Made by a program: the position numbers and the translations under genes. Below are positions 19,473 to 28,722 of a stretch of DNA of 34,594 nt, in pieces (position 1 is the first letter of the stretch; each line of letters starts with the position of its first letter). Where the stretch lies: assembly GCA_030652255.1 (NCBI GenBank), contig JAUSAZ010000068.1, forward strand, positions 1 to 34,594, given 5' to 3'. Below the pieces are notes generated by a model. The model made no database searches. It was given only the letters and a program-made list of their open reading frames with translations, and was not told the DNA's origin. The stretch comes from Myxococcales bacterium (GTDB lineage: Bacteria; Myxococcota_A; Polyangia; Polyangiales; Ga0077539).

Positions 19473-20873
19473 TTACCACGCGGGGGCGGAGGCCCGCGGG
19501 GCGGCGGCGTTGGCGCGCCAGTGTCCGCGGGTCCAGCGCCACCAGAGGAGCGCGGCGCCGACGCCGGTCTCGCCGACGAAGCCGAGCCAGCCGCCGACGA
19601 CGCCCCACCCGAGCACGCGGCCGAAGTACCAGGCCGCGCCGGGCACGCAGGTCCAGATGGCGGCGATGCCCAGGAAGGCCGCCCAGCGCACGTCCCTCGC
19701 GCCGCGCAGCGCGCCGCGGAGCACGATGCTGGCGCCGTCGAGCACCTGGAAGACCGCCGCCACGATGAGCAGCCGGCGCACCGTCTCGACGAGCGCGGGG
19801 TCGTCGGTGAACACCCGCGCGATGTGCGACCCGCCGAGGGCGAAGACCAGCCCGCACCCGGCCATGAAGGTGATGGCCACGCGGAGCGCCGCGCGGGCCA
19901 TCCGGTCGGCCTCGTCGGGGTTGCCGCGGCCGAGCGCGCGGCCGACCAGCACCGACGCCGACTCGGACACCGCCACGCCCGGGAGGAAGGACGTGCGGAT
20001 CACCGCGAGGGCGATCTGGTGCGCCGCGACCTCGGTCGCCCCGAGGCCGCCGAGGATGGCCGTGAACACCGTGAAGGCCAGGGTCTCGAGGCCGAACTGC
20101 AGGCCCGTCGGCACGCCCACGGAGCACACCCGCCCGAGCGCCGCGCGGAGGGAGGGCATCGTCGGGTCGGGCGATCGTGCGCGCCACGCGGCGAGCCAGA
20201 GGGCGCCCAGGCGCAGCGCGTTGACGCCCTCGGCGATGGCGGTGGCGTACCCGGCGCCCGCGACCCCGAGCCGGGGCAGGCCGAGGTGGCCGTGGATGAG
20301 GGTCCACGCGAGCGCGGCGTTGAGCAGGTTGCCCGAGAGGGTGATGCGCATCGGCGTGCGGCTGTCGCCGATGCCCTGGCGCCACTGCACCAGCGCAGAG
20401 AGCAGGCAGGTGAGCGGCGCGAGGGTGGTGCGCGCGGCCATGAAGGCGCGGGCGTGGGGGATCATCGCCGGGTCGACGTGCAGCGCGCGCAGGGCCCAGG
20501 AGATGTCGCGCGCGAGCACGAAGACCGCCGCGCCCGCGACGAGCGCGAGGGCGCCCCCGGCGCGGGCGTACGCGAGGCCGTGGGCGCCCTTCGCCTCGCC
20601 GAGGGCGTGCGCGGAGCACACCTTCACGCCGCGCATCACGCCGAACACGATCGCGTAGTTGAGCCAGGTGAGGATGATCGCGATGCCGACGCCGCCAAGG
20701 GCGTTGGCGCCGAGGCCGCCGACGAGGGCGGTGTCGACGAGGCCCATCGCGGTGTCGCCGAGGAGGGCGACGGCGATGGGCCAGGCGAGGGTGATGACCT
20801 CCCGACGCGCGGCGTCGGGTTGCGCTCCCCCGAAGGAGAGCGCGCCAGGTTTCAAGCGAAGCGGAAGACCCAC
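19473..20873 (-). CDS. MATE-family multidrug/solute exporter
   Basis: The 466-residue protein has about 12 hydrophobic segments in two repeats. It begins ITLAWPIAVALLGDTAMGLVDTALVG, the typical MATE opening, with the second half starting near RVCSVGVPTGLQFGLETLAF. MATE transporters expel drugs, dyes or metabolites using a Na+ or H+ gradient. The start is a GTG at 20873. On the minus strand TAGAGT (20890-20885) ends 11 bases before it, with no ribosome site. A 48-bp palindrome overlaps this promoter and is likely a regulator site. The phosphofructokinase-like gene follows after 10 bases. The substrate cannot be read from sequence. Confidence 0.9.
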   Translation of the reverse strand: MGLPLRLKPGALSFGGAQPDAARREVITLAWPIAVALLGDTAMGLVDTALVGGLGANALGGVGIAIILTWLNYAIVFGVMRGVKVCSAHALGEAKGAHGLAYARAGGALALVAGAAVFVLARDISWALRALHVDPAMIPHARAFMAARTTLAPLTCLLSALVQWRQGIGDSRTPMRITLSGNLLNAALAWTLIHGHLGLPRLGVAGAGYATAIAEGVNALRLGALWLAAWRARSPDPTMPSLRAALGRVCSVGVPTGLQFGLETLAFTVFTAILGGLGATEVAAHQIALAVIRTSFLPGVAVSESASVLVGRALGRGNPDEADRMARAALRVAITFMAGCGLVFALGGSHIARVFTDDPALVETVRRLLIVAAVFQVLDGASIVLRGALRGARDVRWAAFLGIAAIWTCVPGAAWYFGRVLGWGVVGGWLGFVGETGVGAALLWWRWTRGHWRANAAAPRASAPAW

Positions 20874-20884
20874 GAGGCACCGTC

Positions 20885-20936
20885 ACTCTACTGGAACCGC
20901 TCAGACCCTCCGGGGAGGGTCGCGTGGGTTCCAGTA
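20885..20936 (-). promoter_or_regulatory. Palindromic operator over the MATE promoter
   Basis: TACTGGAACC (20889-20898) and GGTTCCAGTA (20927-20936) are perfect inverted arms. Inside lies a second dyad, ACCCTC (20905-20910) and GAGGGT (20915-20920). The minus-strand -10 candidate TAGAGT (20890-20885) touches the left arm, and the -35 position falls inside the dyad. A regulator bound here would control the exporter. The remaining gap to 21107 shows nothing else I can name, beyond a weak GTGGTGG/CCACCAC pair at 21017-21055. Confidence 0.6.
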
Positions 20937-21107
20937 CGACGGCCCTCTCCTGCTAACGGACTCCCTGCACGTCCACGGTGACGACCGGGAGCGAACGCCC
21001 CTGGCGGCACATCGACGTGGTGGAGTGGCGGTAGCTGGAAATCATGAACCACCACCTAAGCCCGACCCGGGGCGCGGCGTCAAGCAGGCGGCCGAGCGGG
21101 ACTGCGG

Positions 21108-21113
21108 TAGGCT
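21108..21113 (+). promoter_or_regulatory. Predicted -10 element of FG-GAP lipoprotein gene
   Basis: TAGGCT ends 14 bases before the ATG at 21128. The flanking TAGGCTCGGCGAC resembles TATAGCTCCGGCGCC before xseA. No ribosome site is seen. Confidence 0.4.
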
Positions 21114-21127
21114 CGGCGACCGACACC

Positions 21128-23773
21128 ATGAGAACCAACCGATGGATGGGCGCGCTGGCGCTGACGATGGTGGGCGCCGCGTGCTCGCCCGACGACGGGG
21201 CGGTGGTCCCGCCGATGGACGCGGGCGGGAGGGACGTGGGCGGGCTCGACGCGCGCAGCGACCTCGGGGCGGACGCGCGGGACGCGACCGTCGACCGCGG
21301 GGGAACGGTCATGGACGCGCCGGCCGACCTGGGGACGACGGCGGACGGAGCGGTGGCGGAGGTGTTCACGCCGGAGTGCCGCGCGACGAGCGACTGCACC
21401 GGGGGGAGGCTCTGCCGGATGGACCGCTGCGTCGAGGCCCCGAGCGGGTGCTCGGCGGCGGCGGGCTGCCCCAACGACGCGCGCTGCGAGGCGGGGCGGT
21501 GCGTGCCGTGGACGGGCACCGAGACCGACCCGGCGTGCACGGTCGACCCGCGGCCGGGGGTGTTCGCGCCGGCGGTGCAGTGCCAGTTCGACGTGGCGCC
21601 CGCGGGCGACGCCTTCCCCGAGCACCTGCACGTGCTCTCGACGCCGATGGTGGCCGACCTGCGCGTATACCACCCGGCCTCGGGCGGGGTGCGGCCCTCG
21701 ATCGTGGTGGTCTTCGACGACGGCGCCGACGGCGGGTCCGAGCTCCCGACGGGGCTCATCCGCATCCTCGACGGTCGCACCTGCGCGCTCCAGGACAACC
21801 TCTCCGACCAGCTGGTGTCGCACTCCTCGCCGCCCGCCATCGGCGACCTCGACGGAGACGGCACGCCGGAGATCGTGGCCTTCAAGGCCGGCGGCGGGCT
21901 GGTGGCCTTCCGCTACGCGGCGGCCGCGGCGGGCGACGCGGGCACGAGCGGTCGGTGGGGTGTGTGGTGGCGCTCGACGACCGCCGACGGGACGGCCTTC
22001 AACCCGACCGGCGGCGGCTGGGCGGGGCCCACCATCGTGGACATCGACGGCGACGGGCGCGCGGAGGTGCTGCGCCACGGGATGGTGTTCGACGGGCGGA
22101 CGGGCGCGCTCATCGGCGGCGCCGGGGCGCGGGCGCAGCTCGCGGGCTACTCCGCCGGGGCCTTCAGCGTGGCGCTCGACGTCGACGAGGACGGCGCCAT
22201 CGAGCTCGTGACCGGCAACGGCATCTTCGCCTGGAGCGCGACGACCCGGGAGTGGGTGCGCGAGGCGTACTTCACCCGGAGCAACTGCGCGGGCCCCGGC
22301 TGCGGCGACGGCCAGGTGGCGGTGGGGGACTTCGGCGACTTCGCGACGCCGCGGTTTACCGATGCGCGTATTCCCGAGGTGGCGGTGGTGTCGAGCGGGT
22401 ACGTGCGCATCGACACGCTCGAGGGGCGCACGGTGTTCGGGCCGGTGATGCTGCCGGGCGGCGGCACCGGCGGTCCGCCCACGGTGGCGGACTTCGACGG
22501 CGACGGGCTCGCGGAGGTCGCGGCGGCCGGGGCGACGGCGTACTCGGTGATGGACCCGGACTGCGGCCCGCGCTCGGTGTCGCGCTCGGGCGGCCGCTGC
22601 GAGACGGCGACGACGACGGGGGTGCTCTGGTCGCGGCCCTCGCAGGACGCGAGCTCCAACGTGACGGGCAGCACGTCCTTCGACTTCGAGGGCGACGGGC
22701 GGGTGGAGGCGGTCTACGCCGACGAGTGCTTCGCGCGGGTGTACGACGGCGCCACGGGGACGGTGCTCTTCTCGCAGCAGCACTCGTCGTGCACCTGGTA
22801 CGAGAACCCGGTGGTGGCGGACGTCGACGGGGACTTCCGCGCCGAGCTGGTGGTGGGGAGCAACTTCAACTGCGGCTCGCCGACGACGGGCATCGCGTGC
22901 CCGGGGGTGGGCGAGCGCGGGGTCGACGTGCAGTTCGCGGGGCTGCGCTGCTCGACGAACGCCGAGTGCCCCTCCAACCGCTGCGTGATGGGCTTCTGCC
23001 GGTGCACGGGCGACAGCGAGTGCTGCCCCGGGAGCGCGCCGGCGGGCGACGGGGGCGTCGGGGACGCGAGCGTCGACGCGGAGGGTGACGCGGGGAGCGA
23101 CGCGGGCGGCGACGCGGGTCGCACCACGGGCTCCGGGAGCGAGTGCACGTACGTGTGCGCCGCGCCGCCGATGGGGACCGTGGGCGAGGGCAACACGTGC
23201 CGCGCGGCCCGCCCGCGCGGGGTGCGCGGGATACGGGTGTACGCGGACATCGCCGACCGCTGGGTGCGCTCGCGCACCATCTGGAACCAGCACGCCTACA
23301 ACGTGACCAACGTGGAGGACGACGGGCGCATCCCGGCGAGCGGCTCGGTGCGGCTCAACTGGCGCGAGCGCACGCTCAACAACTTCCGCACCAACGTGCA
23401 GGGCACGGCGGAGATCACGAGCTCGCCCGACGGCACGGTGTCGGGGTCGGGCTTCATGTGCCTCGGGTCGGGCACGGCGCGGATGCGGGTGCGGGCGTGC
23501 AACCGGGGCACGGCGCCGATGGCCGACGGGCTGCCGGTGGGCTTCTACCGCGGGGCGGGCGTGACGCTGGGCGCGCGGGTGTGCTCGGCGCCGACGCCGC
23601 GCGCGCTGATGCCCGGAGAGTGCGTGGAGGTGAGCTGCGACTGGGCGACGCCGTCGCAGGACCGCGCCGAGCCGGTGACCGCGGTGATCGACGACACGCG
23701 CTCACGCACGGAGTGCGACGAGGAGAACAACCTCGGGGTGATCGAGGACGTCGTGTGCCGCCCGCCAGGGTGA
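21128..23773 (+). CDS. FG-GAP/VCBS repeat surface lipoprotein with Cys-rich segments
   Basis: From the ATG at 21128 the protein has 881 residues and a lipoprotein-type signal (GALALTMVGAAC, lipidated Cys19). A later-rejected upstream ATG (21044) would bury this signal. An Asp/Gly-rich spacer is followed by a Cys-rich stretch (CRATSDCTGGRLCRMDRC and CPNDARCEAGRC). The body has at least six calcium-binding FG-GAP-like motifs (DLDGDGTPE, DIDGDGRAE, DVDEDGAIE, DFDGDGLAE, DFEGDGRVE, DVDGDFRAE), probably a beta-propeller. Then come a second Cys cluster (CSTNAECPSNRCVMGFCRCTG, shown in part), an Asp/Gly spacer, and a C-terminal beta domain like CARDB. Such proteins are typical of myxobacterial cell surfaces. 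The ligand is unknown. A tRNA gene follows. Confidence 0.87.
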   Translation: MRTNRWMGALALTMVGAACSPDDGAVVPPMDAGGRDVGGLDARSDLGADARDATVDRGGTVMDAPADLGTTADGAVAEVFTPECRATSDCTGGRLCRMDRCVEAPSGCSAAAGCPNDARCEAGRCVPWTGTETDPACTVDPRPGVFAPAVQCQFDVAPAGDAFPEHLHVLSTPMVADLRVYHPASGGVRPSIVVVFDDGADGGSELPTGLIRILDGRTCALQDNLSDQLVSHSSPPAIGDLDGDGTPEIVAFKAGGGLVAFRYAAAAAGDAGTSGRWGVWWRSTTADGTAFNPTGGGWAGPTIVDIDGDGRAEVLRHGMVFDGRTGALIGGAGARAQLAGYSAGAFSVALDVDEDGAIELVTGNGIFAWSATTREWVREAYFTRSNCAGPGCGDGQVAVGDFGDFATPRFTDARIPEVAVVSSGYVRIDTLEGRTVFGPVMLPGGGTGGPPTVADFDGDGLAEVAAAGATAYSVMDPDCGPRSVSRSGGRCETATTTGVLWSRPSQDASSNVTGSTSFDFEGDGRVEAVYADECFARVYDGATGTVLFSQQHSSCTWYENPVVADVDGDFRAELVVGSNFNCGSPTTGIACPGVGERGVDVQFAGLRCSTNAECPSNRCVMGFCRCTGDSECCPGSAPAGDGGVGDASVDAEGDAGSDAGGDAGRTTGSGSECTYVCAAPPMGTVGEGNTCRAARPRGVRGIRVYADIADRWVRSRTIWNQHAYNVTNVEDDGRIPASGSVRLNWRERTLNNFRTNVQGTAEITSSPDGTVSGSGFMCLGSGTARMRVRACNRGTAPMADGLPVGFYRGAGVTLGARVCSAPTPRALMPGECVEVSCDWATPSQDRAEPVTAVIDDTRSRTECDEENNLGVIEDVVCRPPG

Positions 23774-23804
23774 CGAACGATCGACGAGAGGGCTGTCGAT
23801 TGCC

Positions 23805-23834
23805 TTGACACCCTCCGGGGGAGGCGCGTACAAA
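23805..23834 (+). promoter_or_regulatory. Sigma-70-like promoter of the tRNA-Pro gene
   Basis: A consensus TTGACA (23805-23810) and TACAAA (23829-23834) are separated by 18 bases. The tRNA 5' end is 13 bases further. Inside the spacer, CCTCC (23812-23816) and GGAGG (23820-23824) form a dyad that a regulator could use. This is the only promoter in the window with a perfect -35. Confidence 0.8.
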
Positions 23835-23846
23835 GCGTCTCCCTTT

Positions 23847-23923
<77 letters not shown>

Positions 23924-23930
23924 GAGACGA

Positions 23931-23971
23931 AGCCCCCGGAAGCCACTGGTTTCCGGGGGTTTTCGCTTTTT
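23931..23971 (+). terminator. Intrinsic terminator after tRNA-Pro
   Basis: CCCCCGGAA (23933-23941) pairs perfectly with TTCCGGGGG (23951-23959), and the stem can extend by three more pairs. It is followed by TTTTCGCTTTTT. This is the clearest rho-independent terminator in the window. The T tract is on the plus strand, so it serves the tRNA rather than the convergent small gene. Confidence 0.92.
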
Positions 23972-23991
23972 GGGGTCGCCGGGGGTCCACC

Positions 23992-24204
23992 CTAGCGGTT
24001 GATCACCACCACCACCGCGCCGCCGATGATCGTCGCGAGGGTCACCATCGCGAGCCGGCGGACTCTCACGCGTTCGGCCTCCCGATCGGACGCCAGATCG
24101 TGCGCGGCCCGCCACAGCTCCCGCACGCCGACCACGTCCTCGGCGCGGACATCCGCCGCGTCGGGTGGTGGGCGGGGCGGCGGCGACGACCGGCGATACG
24201 GCAC
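23992..24204 (-). CDS. Small tail-anchored-like membrane protein
   Basis: A GTG start at 24204 gives 70 residues. The N-terminal part is Pro/Arg-rich, the middle is a charged helix ([23 protein letters not shown]), and the last segment [18 protein letters not shown] is a membrane helix ending two residues before the stop. That is the topology of a tail-anchored protein. No conserved family is recognised. No ribosome site is clear, and the opposite strand is also open, so this is a modest call, made because the hydrophobic helix is a strong pattern. It converges on the tRNA gene across its terminator. Nothing is seen between 24205 and 24316. Confidence 0.45.
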   Translation of the reverse strand: MPYRRSSPPPRPPPDAADVRAEDVVGVRELWRAAHDLASDREAERVRVRRLAMVTLATIIGGAVVVVINR

Positions 24205-24316
24205 CCACCCACGCTAGCGCCGATCGGCCTGGACCGTCACCCGCCGCACGCGCTGCCGTCCCGAACGGAAACCCCAGGGCCCTCCGCGATCTCACACCCC
24301 GGGCAACGGACGCTCG

Positions 24317-26362
24317 ATGCATTTCGTGACGGAGTCGCGCCCCGTCGGCCACCCCCGCGGCATGGCATCGGCTGCACACACACCTCTCCCGTCGGGGCGC
24401 GTCACCTGGCGCGTGGCGCTGCTCCTTCCCCTTCTCGGAGCGTGCGGCGGTGAGCTCCCCGCGGGGACCGATGACGGCGCGCCGCCCTCCCTCGACGCCC
24501 CAGCCGATGCGGCCTCCCCGAGGGACGCCTCGCCCGATGCGAGCGTCGCACCGGCCGACCGCTCCGAGGTCGACGCCGAGGCGGCCCCTTCGTGCGAGGC
24601 CGCTGCCGACCTCGACGCGCCAGGCAACGCCACCGCGGCCGGTGTGTACGTGCTCCGCAACGCGATGGCGCAGCGCTACGCCACGCCGCAGGGCTGCTAC
24701 TGGCAACCCGGCTACGCGATCACGGCGCGCTTCACCTCGGCGACGGCGGCGCGCTGGCGCTTCGGCGCGCGGGGCGAGGGGCTCAGCCATCTCAGCGTCC
24801 ACGACGGGTGCCGCGGGGCCGCCACCGGCGAGCGCCTCCGGTGCGTCAGCGAGCGTACCGCGCCCGCCTCGCCCCTCGATGGGACGTCCCTGTCGGCGGA
24901 CGTGACCCTCGCCGCAGGTCGGTCGGTCACGCTGGTGATCAACTGCCCGGACGACGGCGCGCCCTGTGTCGCCGACCTCTTCGCGCAGCAGATCCAGGAC
25001 CGCGGGTGCTTCGAGGCCGATACGCCCTGCGCCGCGGGGCTCGCATGCGTCTGGACGGACGAGCGCGGCCCCGCGATGGGGCGATGCGTGCCCGGCACCG
25101 CCCCGCGGCTCACCGACGTGCACGTGTACAGCGTGGGCGTGGTGACCGCGGGCGCCCACGACGTCGACCGCGATCACCGCGAGGTGTTCGCAGAGCTGCT
25201 CGACGCGCGCGGCGAGATCACGCCGCTGCGAGGCAACCCCCGGCTCGACGGGGTGGTCGAGGACCGCGGGGTGCTCACCGAGCTGCGCTGGGTCGTCGGC
25301 CGCGGCTACCCGATGCCCGACGACGCCGTGCGGGCGCGCGTGTGGCTCCGCGACGGCGCGGGCCTGGAGAGCCCACGGGTCGAGGTGCCGGTCGAGGCGC
25401 CGACCGAGCTGCCAGCGGGCGCGCCCTGCGTCACGCCGACGGACGACCGCCTCACGCGCATCACCGCGTGCGCGCCGGGCACGCGCTGCCTCGGCGACGC
25501 GACCGGCGCGCGGTGCCTCACGCAGACCCCGCCGACGCTCACCCGCGTCGCGGCGTGGCACTCCGCCGAGGAGCGCGAGCTCGCGGTCGACGTCGAGGCG
25601 ATCGACCCCGACCATGACCTGAGCTACGCGGAGATCGTGTTCCTTGATGGCGCCGGGGACGAGCTGCGGGGGACGAGCTTCGAGCCGTACTCGCGCGGGC
25701 GCCGCCTCGCCACGAGACGCGACGCAACCGTCGGGATCGACGAGCAGTCGACGCCCCCGGGCCTCGCGCGCATCCGGCTGCGCGTGGGTGACGCCTTCGG
25801 CCTCTGGAGCCCGTGGACCGAGCTCACCCCCACCCCCTCCACGACCGTCGAGCCCGGGGCGCACTGCGACCCCGGCTCCCGCGCGCGGATGCGCTGCGAG
25901 CCCAGCCGCGCATCGTGTGTGCCGCGCGTCGGCGAAGCCCGCGGCCGCTGCGACGCCCACGAGACCACGTGCCCCAGGTACTGGTCCGCCGCGCGCTGGA
26001 CGCTCCCCCCGGGCGCGGCCACCCACGCGGTGACCGTCGGGGCGACCTCGTGGTCCTCGCCGCGGGTGACATGCCTGAGCGCGCGCGACCGGGTCGGCGC
26101 CGAGTACGAGATCGTCGCGCCCGTGACGGGCACCTACCGCTTCGAGCTCGCTGGTCGCACCGGCGGGTCGGGCTACGCGCTCGCGCTGCGCGCGGCGTGC
26201 GGGGGCCCCGACGAGACCGCGGAGCTCGCGTGTCGCGCGGCCGATCCCTCCGCCGGGCGCGCCGTGCTCGAGCGGGCCCTCACGGCCGGCGAGCGGGTGA
26301 TGCTCGTCGCGTCCGCAAGCGCCTCGCTCGAGGGCGCGCGGCTCGCCGTCACCGTGCCCTGA
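24317..26362 (+). CDS. Large Cys-containing surface lipoprotein, function unknown
   Basis: The 681-residue product has a strong lipoprotein signal ([15 protein letters not shown]). The lipobox LGAC has its Cys at residue 43, or 28 if translation begins at the in-frame ATG at 24362. The shorter form has a more normal signal length and may be right. After the Cys comes a long Asp/Ala/Ser/Pro spacer, then a pre-peptidase-like or Ig-like beta domain ([20 protein letters not shown]). Repeated beta modules follow, each introduced by a Cys-containing motif ([55 protein letters not shown]). The end ([18 protein letters not shown]) is again a pre-peptidase C-terminal-type domain. No catalytic motif is seen. 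It is probably cell-surface and resembles in style the FG-GAP lipoprotein upstream. Confidence 0.82.
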   Translation: MHFVTESRPVGHPRGMASAAHTPLPSGRVTWRVALLLPLLGACGGELPAGTDDGAPPSLDAPADAASPRDASPDASVAPADRSEVDAEAAPSCEAAADLDAPGNATAAGVYVLRNAMAQRYATPQGCYWQPGYAITARFTSATAARWRFGARGEGLSHLSVHDGCRGAATGERLRCVSERTAPASPLDGTSLSADVTLAAGRSVTLVINCPDDGAPCVADLFAQQIQDRGCFEADTPCAAGLACVWTDERGPAMGRCVPGTAPRLTDVHVYSVGVVTAGAHDVDRDHREVFAELLDARGEITPLRGNPRLDGVVEDRGVLTELRWVVGRGYPMPDDAVRARVWLRDGAGLESPRVEVPVEAPTELPAGAPCVTPTDDRLTRITACAPGTRCLGDATGARCLTQTPPTLTRVAAWHSAEERELAVDVEAIDPDHDLSYAEIVFLDGAGDELRGTSFEPYSRGRRLATRRDATVGIDEQSTPPGLARIRLRVGDAFGLWSPWTELTPTPSTTVEPGAHCDPGSRARMRCEPSRASCVPRVGEARGRCDAHETTCPRYWSAARWTLPPGAATHAVTVGATSWSSPRVTCLSARDRVGAEYEIVAPVTGTYRFELAGRTGGSGYALALRAACGGPDETAELACRAADPSAGRAVLERALTAGERVMLVASASASLEGARLAVTVP

Positions 26363-26448
26363 TCTTCCTCAGGTGGGTTGGACCGGCGTTTCGGGCTCGC
26401 GCCGAGGCCGATGCTCGGGGCCCACTGCCGCCGACCCGATCGCGGCCC

Positions 26449-26454
26449 TAGATG
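26449..26454 (+). promoter_or_regulatory. Predicted -10 element of third Ser/Thr kinase
   Basis: TAGATG ends 12 bases before the ATG at 26467. It overlaps the upstream in-frame ATG (26452), which argues that translation begins at 26467. Confidence 0.45.
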
Positions 26455-26466
26455 GGGCTTCAGTCG

Positions 26467-27840
<1,374 letters not shown>

Positions 27841-27862
27841 CCTGCGGCCGCGCGCGCGCGCC

Positions 27863-28120
27863 TCACTCCGCCGATGGCGGATCGGGCTCCCGCGTCGGCA
27901 GGTGCACCGAGGCCCCGCCGATCTGTATCCGGGTGGTCCCGGCGTCGGGCTCGCGGCGGATGTCGACCACCGGCACCCCGACGGCGTGCTCGACGTGGAG
28001 CTGAACGTTGGGGTCCGCGTCCGCCGGGGGCGGAGGGGCCGATCGACGAGGGCAGGCGCTCGCGCCCAGCAGCAACAGCGCGAGGGCGAGCGGTCTGGCG
28101 ATCCGTGCTGGAGGGCTCAT
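27863..28120 (-). CDS. Small predicted lipoprotein
   Basis: This 85-residue product has a lipoprotein-like signal (RPLALALLLLGASAC, Cys23; the -3 residue is Ala, a less common lipobox). A Pro-rich spacer follows, then a short mature part (VQLHVEHAVGVPVVDIRREP, then TRIQIGGASVHLPT) that looks like two beta hairpins. No family is recognised. It lies 36 bases downstream of the GreA-like gene on the same strand and is likely co-transcribed. The short length keeps confidence moderate. Confidence 0.6.
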   Translation of the reverse strand: MSPPARIARPLALALLLLGASACPRRSAPPPPADADPNVQLHVEHAVGVPVVDIRREPDAGTTRIQIGGASVHLPTREPDPPSAE

Positions 28121-28156
28121 CGTGGGGCTCTGTTGCCTTTCGTGCTGCGAGCCACG

Positions 28157-28636
28157 CTATGCCACATCGACGACGTCGATGACCCGCTCGCGCCCCCCGA
28201 GGGTGAGCTCGCACGCGTCGCCCGCGCTGCGCCCGACGAGCGCGCGCCCGAGCGGCGACTGCGGCGTCACGACGTGCACCGTGCCCCCCGCCAGCACGCT
28301 GCCGCCCCCGTGCGGCGCCACGAAGACCAGGCGCTCGTCGTCGCCCTCGGCGGTGGTCACCAGGGCGCCGACCCCGACGGGCTGATCGCCCCGCACCCGG
28401 TCGACGGACATCACCGCCACGTCGGCCACCGCGCGGCGGGCGTCGGCCACCCGCAGCGCCTGGCCGCGCGCCAGGTACGACTGCTCCAGCGCACGGGTGT
28501 CCTTGCTGTTCTCGGGCTTGGACTCCTCGTGCGTGGCGCCCTCGAGCGCCGCCTGGTGGGCGCGCTCCAGCTGGTCGAGGTCGGCGCGCAGGCGATCGAG
28601 AAGCTCGGCGCGCAGGGTGGCTTTGTCGGGCAACAC
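28157..28636 (-). CDS. GreA/GreB-family elongation-factor-like protein
   Basis: The 159-residue protein has a short N-terminal helical arm (TLRAELLDRLRADLDQLERA, then HEESKPENSKDTRALEQSYL) and a C-terminal GreA-type domain ending TPQSPLGRALVGRSAGDACE. Gre factors bind the RNA polymerase secondary channel and stimulate cleavage of backtracked transcripts. The arm carries acidic residues, but I cannot confirm the catalytic pair. The same layout (HEExRPENxKDTRALExSYLARGQ) occurs in a proteobacterial GreA-like group of less certain role. The start is GTG. TATGGT (28650-28645) ends eight bases before it, so the mRNA may be leaderless. Confidence 0.85.
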   Translation of the reverse strand: MLPDKATLRAELLDRLRADLDQLERAHQAALEGATHEESKPENSKDTRALEQSYLARGQALRVADARRAVADVAVMSVDRVRGDQPVGVGALVTTAEGDDERLVFVAPHGGGSVLAGGTVHVVTPQSPLGRALVGRSAGDACELTLGGRERVIDVVDVA

Positions 28637-28644
28637 GGCCGCGG

Positions 28645-28706
28645 ACCATACACGACCGCGCGGGCGCTGCTGCGCATTGGCGATCGGCGCCGTTCTCCGC
28701 TAACCC
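28645..28706. promoter_or_regulatory. Divergent promoters for GreA-like gene and murJ
   Basis: Minus strand: TATGGT (28650-28645) lies eight bases before the GTG at 28636. Plus strand: TTGGCG (28677-28682) and TAACCC (28701-28706) are 18 bases apart, with the murJ ATG 16 bases on. Neither gene has a ribosome site. Confidence 0.45.
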
Positions 28707-28722
28707 CCGCGCTCACCCATCG

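Noticed and set aside
21044..21127. Upstream ATG for the FG-GAP lipoprotein
   Set aside because: It would add 28 residues before the signal peptide. Codon use is poor and the -10 element lies inside it.
21080..23293. 737-codon open frame antisense to the FG-GAP lipoprotein
   Set aside because: It is His/Arg/Val-rich with no domain, and the plus strand carries a signal peptide and six calcium motifs.
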